Below, piece after piece: positions 14,802 to 20,532 of a stretch of DNA of 20,532 nt (positions within the stretch are counted from its first letter, which is position 1; each line of letters begins with the position of its first letter). The notes beneath the pieces are model-generated. The model made no database searches and had not been told where the DNA came from. It saw only the letters and a list, made by a program, of their open reading frames with translations. A program made the position numbers and the translations under genes. Source of the stretch: CAZLLE01 sp964560425 (GTDB lineage: Bacteria > Campylobacterota > Campylobacteria > Campylobacterales > QNZT01); the NCBI GenBank assembly GCA_964560425.1, contig CAZLLE010000084.1:1-20532 (forward strand). Direction: 5' to 3'.

Positions 14802-15722
14802 ATGGGTGATACACTATTAACACTACCATTGGCACTTATAGTTTTAGGTGTTTTTTTTCTATTTTCAGCAGTAAAAATCGTACCACAGTCAGATATTTGG
14901 GTAATAGAGCGACTTGGAAAATTTCATAATGTACTTCATGGAGGATTTCATATTATTGTTCCAGTTATAGATTCAGTGCGAAATAAACTAACAACAAGAG
15001 AACAGATCATTGATATCCCAAAACAAGCAGTAATTACCAAAGATAATGTAAATATTTTGATTGATGGAATGGTCTATGTAACGGTTTATGATGGACAAAA
15101 ATCAACTTATAATGTTATGGATTTTAAACAAGCTATCTCCTCACTTGCTATGACCACACTTCGTGGTGCAATAGGAAACATGCAACTTGATGAGACTCTC
15201 TCAAACAGAGATAAACTCAATGCAAGACTACAAATGGAACTTGATTCTGCTGGTTCAAACTGGGGTATTAAGGTAATGAGAGTTGAGATTAGTGAAATTT
15301 CAGTCCCTCATGAGATAGAAGAGGCAATGAACCTTCAGATGAAAGCAGAGAGAGAAAAGAGAGCAGTTGAGCTAAATGCAGAAGCACAAAAACAAGCTAT
15401 AATTAGTGAATCAGAAGGTGAAAAGCAGAAAGAAGTTTTGAGAGCAGAAGCAATAGAGAGAATGGCAGATGCAAAAAAATATGAGCAAGAGAGAGTAGCC
15501 GAAGGTCAAAAAAAGGCAATGGAGTTGATAAATGAATCTATGGCTTCTAACCACATGGCTGCAGAATTTTTACTTGCAAAAGATAGAATTAGTGCCTTTG
15601 ATTCACTAGCAAAAAGTGATTCAAAAGATAAAATGATTGTACCATTTGAGGTAACTGAATTGGTTGGTTCACTATCTGTGATTAAAGATATCATGAGTGG
15701 CTCAAACAAAAAGGGAAATTAA
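14802..15722 (+). CDS. qmcA: QmcA-like stomatin/prohibitin (SPFH) membrane protein
   Basis: The 306-residue protein has one N-terminal membrane segment (about 5-25), then an SPFH domain (about 27-190) beginning VPQSDIWVIERLGKFHNVL, with the conserved TREQIIDIPKQAVITKDNV and VEISEISVP stretches. A long charged coiled coil follows (about 190-250: MKAEREKRAVELNAEAQKQA) and then a C-terminal segment ending SLSVIKDIM. Length and order match E. coli QmcA (about 305 residues). Such proteins form large oligomeric assemblies that organise membrane microdomains and interact with proteases. The gene sits 1 nt before a short nfeD, the classic stomatin-NfeD pairing, and is followed further on by a ClpP-like protease gene. 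The start is supported by AAGGA 7-8 nt upstream. Confidence 0.93.
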   Translation: MGDTLLTLPLALIVLGVFFLFSAVKIVPQSDIWVIERLGKFHNVLHGGFHIIVPVIDSVRNKLTTREQIIDIPKQAVITKDNVNILIDGMVYVTVYDGQKSTYNVMDFKQAISSLAMTTLRGAIGNMQLDETLSNRDKLNARLQMELDSAGSNWGIKVMRVEISEISVPHEIEEAMNLQMKAEREKRAVELNAEAQKQAIISESEGEKQKEVLRAEAIERMADAKKYEQERVAEGQKKAMELINESMASNHMAAEFLLAKDRISAFDSLAKSDSKDKMIVPFEVTELVGSLSVIKDIMSGSNKKGN

Positions 15723-15723
15723 A

Positions 15724-16131
15724 ATGCCAACTATAAATCCTGAAATACTATTGGGTATTGGTATAGCTTTAATTGCACTAGAGATATTTATGTTCTCATT
15801 TTATCTTATGTGGCTAGGATTTGGTTTTTTACTTATTGGTATTATAAGTTATTTTTACCATTTTGATAGTGGACTTCTTCAAGTAGCTTTAAGCTCTATT
15901 TTGGGTGTTGCTCTCTTGATACTTTTTAAGGATAAATTCAAAAAATATATTTTTAAAAATACACCTAAATCCAAAGATGAATTTTTAGATGAGGCTGGTC
16001 AAGGAGTAGTAAAAGAGGGCAAAGTTTTTTATAAAGGAACCTTTTGGGAAGTAGAGGGAGATTCTCCACTTCCAAAAGAGGGTGAAAAAATAAATATTAA
16101 AAAGGTTGTAGCTAATAAAGTTATTATTTAA
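15724..16131 (+). CDS. NfeD-family short membrane protein, partner of QmcA
   Basis: This 135-residue protein has hydrophobic segments at about residues 8-44 (likely two helices or a hairpin) and 50-68, and then a cytoplasmic OB-fold domain ending GTFWEVEGDSPLPKEGEKIN, the usual NfeD C-terminus. It is the short NfeD form without the ClpP-class protease domain that long NfeD proteins carry. I start at ATG 15724, which has AGGGA about 8 nt upstream and leaves 1 nt after the qmcA stop. A GTG at 15697 in the same frame would add nine residues overlapping qmcA without a ribosome binding site. Short NfeD proteins bind stomatins through the OB fold, so this and QmcA should act together. Confidence 0.88.
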   Translation: MPTINPEILLGIGIALIALEIFMFSFYLMWLGFGFLLIGIISYFYHFDSGLLQVALSSILGVALLILFKDKFKKYIFKNTPKSKDEFLDEAGQGVVKEGKVFYKGTFWEVEGDSPLPKEGEKINIKKVVANKVII

Positions 16132-16145
16132 TATTAAGTAATATA

Positions 16146-16165
16146 GATCCAAACTATAAAGGATC
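16146..16165 (+). promoter_or_regulatory. Possible SD-covering hairpin before the ClpP-like gene
   Basis: GATCC (16146-16150) is complementary to GGATC (16161-16165), which includes the ribosome binding site AAGGAT of the gene at 16170. Folding would hide the site. The stem is only 5 bp with a 10-nt loop, so any effect would be mild and the match may be chance. Confidence 0.2.
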
Positions 16166-16169
16166 GCTT

Positions 16170-16847
16170 ATGGATAATAGAAAACCACCTGAAATAAATA
16201 GTGAACAACATACTCTCTTTATCAAAAATGTTTCTGAAAGTTCAGAACTTGTTGATAGAGAGAAGGGTCTTTATAAACTCTCACCAAAACACAAAATATA
16301 CACAGTATACATAGAAGGCTTCAGAGAATTTAAAAGAGGTCTACACAAAGTACTACATGAACTTAGAAACGCATCAAAAAATGATATTTTAGAGTTTCGC
16401 ATTAATTCTGGGGGAGGATTAGTCAATGAGGGACAACAATTTTACAATTTAATAGAAGAGAAATTTCACAATAGAAGTGTTGCTTTTTTGGATAATCATG
16501 GCTATAGTATGGGAGCACTACTCTTTTGTATGGCAGATAGAAGAGTTATCTATCCCTACTCTGATCTTATGTTTCACAACTACTCTGGCGGTGCGGGAGG
16601 AAAAGGTGGAGAGATGAAGAGTCGAATTAAACATAAAGATAAAGTTTTGACAGATTTTTTCAAAAAAATAGTACAAGACAAAGGCTTTTTAACAAAAGAT
16701 GAATTTAATAAAATGTTAATTGGTCAGGACTATTGGATGGATGCCAAAGAGATGTGCAAACGAAAAATTGCCACTCATGTTATCTATCAAGGAGAGATGA
16801 TTAGTGCCAAAGAGTATCTCAAAATGCTAAAAAAACAGGGTGGATAA
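16170..16847 (+). CDS. ClpP-like serine protease (S14/ClpP fold), soluble
   Basis: This 225-residue protein shows the ClpP/crotonase fold pattern: oxyanion loop INSGGG (80-83), nucleophile Ser113 in HGYSMGALLF, His136 in MFHNYSGG, and probable Asp187 in GQDYWMDAKEM. The catalytic triad appears complete. It is not the main ClpP, whose sequence is much closer to the consensus and whose His lies in an MIHQP-type motif. The N-terminal 40 residues are family-specific and hydrophilic, with no signal peptide or membrane segment, so it should be cytoplasmic. It lies 38 nt after nfeD on the same strand, with AAGGAT 6 nt before its ATG. Long NfeD proteins carry a ClpP-class domain of their own, so a separate ClpP-like gene next to a short NfeD suggests a functional link, which is inference. 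Its final codons overlap a terminator serving the opposite strand. Confidence 0.8.
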   Translation: MDNRKPPEINSEQHTLFIKNVSESSELVDREKGLYKLSPKHKIYTVYIEGFREFKRGLHKVLHELRNASKNDILEFRINSGGGLVNEGQQFYNLIEEKFHNRSVAFLDNHGYSMGALLFCMADRRVIYPYSDLMFHNYSGGAGGKGGEMKSRIKHKDKVLTDFFKKIVQDKGFLTKDEFNKMLIGQDYWMDAKEMCKRKIATHVIYQGEMISAKEYLKMLKKQGG

Positions 16848-16856
16848 TTTCACCCT
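16829..16856 (-). terminator. Intrinsic terminator of the RND-EI24 operon
   Basis: On the minus strand AGGGTG (16856-16851) and CACCCT (16842-16837) make a 6-bp GC-rich stem with an 8-nt loop, followed by one G and seven Ts (16835-16829). This is a classical rho-independent terminator for minus-strand transcripts. It sits 6 nt beyond the EI24 stop and lies mostly inside the last codons of the convergent ClpP-like gene. Confidence 0.75.
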
Positions 16857-16861
16857 ATATA

Positions 16862-17533
16862 CTACTTCCTTACCTTTGATAATGAAAAGTGAGTAAACAT
16901 TATAAGTTGTACGATATATAATAAAACACCCAAAAATGGTATTAGAAATAGAAGAGAAGAGACAAATGTAACAAACTTTAATTCCATTTTATGTTTTGTT
17001 TTTATGGCGTTAAATTCCTCTTTTGAGAGATAAAATGCACATGAATCATAATACATAGGAGCCTTTAACATCACCATCCACAACATAATCTGTACAATAA
17101 AATTCAAGATAGGAACAAATAGAAGAGGAGAAGTGATAATAAAAAGTATCATATATAGTGCAGTAGATTTAAGTGCTACAACTATTGAACCAACCATTGA
17201 CCCAAATCCATTTTTTTCAATGTGATAATATCTATTATTTACAAACTCTACCACTTGATCACTAATAACACCAACCAAAATAAGTGCTAACATCATCCAA
17301 AATTGATAAAATATAAATATTCCAACAAAAGATTCTGTAATATTAGCTATCCACTCCTCAGGAATAAAAGGTATATAACTAGCAAATGATATTATATAAT
17401 CTTTCAATGTATCTTCAAATGCAGAAAAAACCCCCCATAAAATCAGAGCCGATAGAATCATGGGAACAAAGGAGTAGAATATTATTTTTGGATGGATTGC
17501 ATCTTTGAGTGATCTTATTAGTAGTTTAAACAT
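16862..17533 (-). CDS. EI24/CysZ-like integral membrane protein
   Basis: This 223-residue, very hydrophobic protein begins MFKLLIRSLKDAIHPKIIF and has about four membrane regions (roughly 18-40, 68-92, 112-158 as a long or paired segment, and 188-216). The pattern and the phrase LFVPILNFIVQIMLWMVMLK match the EI24 family, which includes the sulfate permease CysZ. No sulfate genes are nearby, so transport of sulfate cannot be claimed. Its ATG lies 2 nt after the RND permease stop, a tight arrangement that implies one transcript and perhaps linked function. The terminator directly behind it ends the unit. Confidence 0.78.
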   Translation of the reverse strand: MFKLLIRSLKDAIHPKIIFYSFVPMILSALILWGVFSAFEDTLKDYIISFASYIPFIPEEWIANITESFVGIFIFYQFWMMLALILVGVISDQVVEFVNNRYYHIEKNGFGSMVGSIVVALKSTALYMILFIITSPLLFVPILNFIVQIMLWMVMLKAPMYYDSCAFYLSKEEFNAIKTKHKMELKFVTFVSSLLFLIPFLGVLLYIVQLIMFTHFSLSKVRK

Positions 17534-17535
17534 AG

Positions 17536-20532
17536 TTAATTCCTTATTTTATGAACAGTCGCATATAGTATCGGTAAAAATAGAAGATTTAGAACAGTAG
17601 CCCATGTAATACCAAATCCCAAAGATATTGCCATAGGCTGTAAAATCACAGCTTGTCCCTCAGCAAAAAATATAAGAGTAGAGAGTCCTAATACTGTAGT
17701 AATAGATGTCAACAAGATAGGTCTCAAACGCCTAGAAGCTCTATATAAAAATTCATCTATATTATTGGCCTTTCGTAAAAAATCTATCATGATTATTCCA
17801 TCATTTACAACAACACCAGCCAATCCTACGATACCCAACATCCCCGGCATAGTAAGATTTATACCCATGATAATATGCCCCAAAAGTACACCAAATATAG
17901 ACAAAGGAATAGTTGAGAGAACAAACAGAGATAAAGAGATAGAGTTAAACATCCATATAAGAGCCAAAAATATCAAAAATATCGCAATTACTGCAGCTTG
18001 GCTCATCTCTTGTTGGATTTTTTTATTCTCTTTCTCTTCACCTTTAATATTAATTTTTATCCCCTCTTCTCTTATTTTTTCTAATGATGGCTTTACAATA
18101 TTTAAAAACTCACTTGAAGTTATCTTCTCTTTATCTAGTGAGCCATAAATTGTACTAATCTTTATGCCATCCTCTTTGAAGATTGTTGCGTAACTTGGCT
18201 TTGTGATAAACTCTACTACCTCATTTAATCTCACTTTTTTTAGGCTATGAGGTATAGATATAAGAAGATTATTTAATCTTTGAATTTTATCTTTATTGAT
18301 ATCTTGTGATTTTACTCTTATAAGTTTACCATCATAAAACATTTTGGAAATTTCTGGCTTCAAAAAAAGAACTCTCAGGCTACTTGCAATATTTTTTTCA
18401 TTAAAGCCCAAAGACTCACCATAACGATTAACTCTGAATTTAATCTCTTTTTCTCCCTCTATCATGTCATGATTGACATTTGACACACCATCTATATCTG
18501 AAAACTCTCGCTGTAAATTTTCTAACTCCTGTTTAATTTGCTCACTCTCTCCAATAAGTGAAATTTCAATATCACTCTCAACAACTCCCGCACCAGGGAC
18601 AACGACACTAAACTCCTCATAATTTTTGTCATGTTGGAATTTTTTTGTAATTTTCTCAATATCTTTGGCAATATCTTGTGCAGAGTTTTGACGCATCATA
18701 TCACTACTATCATATTCGGGGGAGAATATAGGATTGATATATCTATTATAAAAATTTTGAGAGACTCGCTCATGTAGATTGATAAAAATATGAAAAAAGT
18801 TATCACCCATTTCAGGTATAAACTTTGCATTTAGTTTCATACCAGAAATAGATGTAACCGAAGATATCTCTGTTTGAGATAGATTTGCCAAAAGAGCTTT
18901 TTCTACCTCTGTAACAAACTCTTGAGTTTGATAAATATCATAATTTTTATCTACCTTTCCACTCACATAAATTTGTGTAGTATCAAAAGTTGGAAATAGT
19001 TGAAATTTACTATTTTTAAGCATAATAACACTCATGCCCAGTGTAAAAACTAAAAATAATAGGATCACTATAACTCTAAATTTTAATAAAAACTCTAAAG
19101 TATCTCTATATCTATCTTTTGCCCACTTCCAAAATTTCTCACTTGATTCTTTGGTATGTTTAGCTCGTATAACCTCTTTTGCATGAAGAGGTAGAAAGAA
19201 AAATGCTTCAACCAAAGAGCTAAGCAGAAGTATAGATATCATGATTGGTAAAACTTTGATAAATACTCCCATCTCTCCACTCATAATAAGAAGTGGTAAA
19301 AAAGCAAAAATAGTTGTAGCAGTAGCAGTCAAAACAGCAGGAAACATCTCACTAGCTCCATTAATAGCCGCACTCTTTGGATCATCTCCCTTTTCAAGGT
19401 GGCTTTGAATATTTTCAGCCACAACAATAGCCTCATCAACAAGCATACCAAGAGCAATCAAAGCTCCCAATAGTGAAAGCATATTAATAGAATAGCCCAT
19501 CATCTCTGTAGCAATAACCCCAATAATAAAGCTTGTAGGAATACCAATACCAACTACAAAAGCAATGCGTCCATTTACAAAAATCCAAATTGAGAGTGAA
19601 ACCAAAATAAGCCCAAAAATAATATTTGAAAATACAGTATTAAGACGATTTCGTATCCATATTGAAGTATCTGTATATATTTCAAATTTATATGATCTAT
19701 ATTTTGATTCATAATTTTTTAAAATAGCTCTAATCTCTTTTACAAGAGCTATAGAGTTTCCTGTTTTTGCTTTATTTATATTTACTGAGATATTTGGAAG
19801 AGCATTAAAATGTGAAATTTCAGTTGGATCACTAAGAGCAAATGAGATATGAGCAATATCTCCAACCCTTACTTTTTTATCTCCTACACTAATAATTGTA
19901 TCTTTTATCTGATCTATATCTTTTAGTCCATTAAAGGTACTCAAAAAGAGGTGTTCTCCCTTTTGCTTAATCATACCCACAGGAAATATAGAACTCAAAG
20001 AGGAGAGAGATTGTATAACTAAATCTTGATTTAATCCCAATGCCTCTATTTTACCACTATAGAGTTTGAAAAGTAGCTCTTTATCCACATCTCCTCTTAC
20101 AGAGATATCACTCAAATCTTTTATAGAAGAGAGTTCTCTTTTAAGAGCATTTGCAACCTCCAAAAGCCTCTCTTTATCCTCATGTGAAGCAATAGCGATA
20201 GTTACTAAAGGAAAACTATTCTTAATTCGCTTGGTTGTAGGCTCATCCATGTCAGTTGGAAGATCTCGCCTTACATTTGAGATAATATCTTTGACCTCGT
20301 TTATAGCATCTTCCATATCTGCATCATCTTTAAGATCTGCTTTGATACGAAAAAATCCATTTTTGATTGTACTCTCTATTGTAGAGATATCACTCAAATT
20401 TTTGAGATCATCCTCTATATTTACGACAGCCATCTTATTTAAAATATCAGGACTAGCCCCACTATAATATCCACTAATAGATATAGCATCAAGATTAGTA
20501 GGTGGAAATATCTCTTTGGGAATTTTATTGTA
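17536..20532 (-). CDS. RND efflux permease (AcrB/HAE-like), 5' end outside the window
   Basis: A frame open to the right edge gives 998 visible residues. It starts IPKEIFPPTNLDAI and continues GYYSGASPDIL, so only the first membrane helix is missing. It has two RND halves, each a large periplasmic loop followed by a helix bundle. Helix 4 carries GMLVDEAIVVAEN (Asp366, Glu367 in visible numbering), where AcrB has two Asp. Helix 10 carries GVVVNDGIIMIDF, where AcrB has the relay Lys followed by Asn (KN). Helix 11 keeps RLRPILLTS. The pump is therefore proton-driven in outline but with altered relay residues. It must work with an adaptor and an outer-membrane channel, whose genes are probably upstream beyond the window. 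An EI24-like gene follows by 2 nt. The substrate is unknown. Confidence 0.93.
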   Translation of the reverse strand, partial: YNKIPKEIFPPTNLDAISISGYYSGASPDILNKMAVVNIEDDLKNLSDISTIESTIKNGFFRIKADLKDDADMEDAINEVKDIISNVRRDLPTDMDEPTTKRIKNSFPLVTIAIASHEDKERLLEVANALKRELSSIKDLSDISVRGDVDKELLFKLYSGKIEALGLNQDLVIQSLSSLSSIFPVGMIKQKGEHLFLSTFNGLKDIDQIKDTIISVGDKKVRVGDIAHISFALSDPTEISHFNALPNISVNINKAKTGNSIALVKEIRAILKNYESKYRSYKFEIYTDTSIWIRNRLNTVFSNIIFGLILVSLSIWIFVNGRIAFVVGIGIPTSFIIGVIATEMMGYSINMLSLLGALIALGMLVDEAIVVAENIQSHLEKGDDPKSAAINGASEMFPAVLTATATTIFAFLPLLIMSGEMGVFIKVLPIMISILLLSSLVEAFFFLPLHAKEVIRAKHTKESSEKFWKWAKDRYRDTLEFLLKFRVIVILLFLVFTLGMSVIMLKNSKFQLFPTFDTTQIYVSGKVDKNYDIYQTQEFVTEVEKALLANLSQTEISSVTSISGMKLNAKFIPEMGDNFFHIFINLHERVSQNFYNRYINPIFSPEYDSSDMMRQNSAQDIAKDIEKITKKFQHDKNYEEFSVVVPGAGVVESDIEISLIGESEQIKQELENLQREFSDIDGVSNVNHDMIEGEKEIKFRVNRYGESLGFNEKNIASSLRVLFLKPEISKMFYDGKLIRVKSQDINKDKIQRLNNLLISIPHSLKKVRLNEVVEFITKPSYATIFKEDGIKISTIYGSLDKEKITSSEFLNIVKPSLEKIREEGIKINIKGEEKENKKIQQEMSQAAVIAIFLIFLALIWMFNSISLSLFVLSTIPLSIFGVLLGHIIMGINLTMPGMLGIVGLAGVVVNDGIIMIDFLRKANNIDEFLYRASRRLRPILLTSITTVLGLSTLIFFAEGQAVILQPMAISLGFGITWATVLNLLFLPILYATVHKIRN

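Noticed and set aside
15697..15723. GTG start at 15697 for the NfeD gene
   Set aside because: It overlaps the end of qmcA, has no ribosome binding site, and ATG 15724 has AGGGA upstream and matches the family's N-terminus.
20066..20467. 133-codon + strand frame opposite the RND permease
   Set aside because: It is a serine/leucine-rich mirror of a clear RND coding sequence with strong domain motifs on the minus strand.

Overview
The window is AT-rich bacterial chromosome with mostly housekeeping genes. The gene order pheS-pheT-aroA-ispH-rpsA-(small membrane protein)-serA, with a HIT-family gene near pheS, matches the arrangement I recall from Campylobacter jejuni (Cj0891c-Cj0898). This points to a member of the Campylobacterota. 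The additional QmcA/NfeD pair, RND exporter and Calx-beta/MshQ-like surface protein suggest a free-living, Sulfurimonas/Sulfurovum/Arcobacter-like relative rather than Campylobacter itself, but the genus cannot be fixed from sequence alone.

Layout. Positions 1-172 hold the end of a small protein that looks like a ribbon-helix-helix antitoxin, an overlapping 29-codon frame, and the leader of the next gene. A short periplasmic adaptor (HlyD/RND type) follows on the + strand at 173-961. It converges on a long minus-strand operon (10122 down to 992) that reads pheS, pheT, aroA, ispH, rpsA, an 84-residue membrane protein and serA. The genes overlap by 4 nt (pheS/pheT, pheT/aroA) or 16 nt (aroA/ispH), or are closely spaced. 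They supply Phe-tRNA synthetase, chorismate and isoprenoid enzymes, ribosomal protein S1 and the first step of serine synthesis. A well-spaced sigma70-like promoter (TTGCAC-17-TATACA) lies just before pheS.

Next upstream is a 4-kb minus-strand gene for a secreted 1339-residue mosaic protein: an L-type-lectin-like domain, Calx-beta, a propeller-like region, a second Calx-beta and an MshQ/DUF6701-like C-terminus. It sits between pheS and the divergent HIT gene, which are neighbours in C. jejuni, so it looks like an insertion into a conserved block. Positions 14802-16847 (+) carry qmcA (stomatin/SPFH), a short nfeD and a soluble ClpP-like serine protease, perhaps a three-part membrane-quality-control unit. 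The right end (minus strand) holds an RND permease cut by the window edge and an EI24/CysZ-like membrane protein 2 nt after it, ending at an intrinsic terminator.

No tRNA, rRNA, CRISPR array or insertion sequence was found, and no gene-free stretch exceeds 300 bases. The most interesting items are the mosaic surface protein, the QmcA-NfeD-ClpP-like cluster, the altered editing site in PheT, the non-canonical proton-relay residues of the RND pump, and several perfect inverted repeats in gene leaders. I saw no clearly new defence or mobile system.
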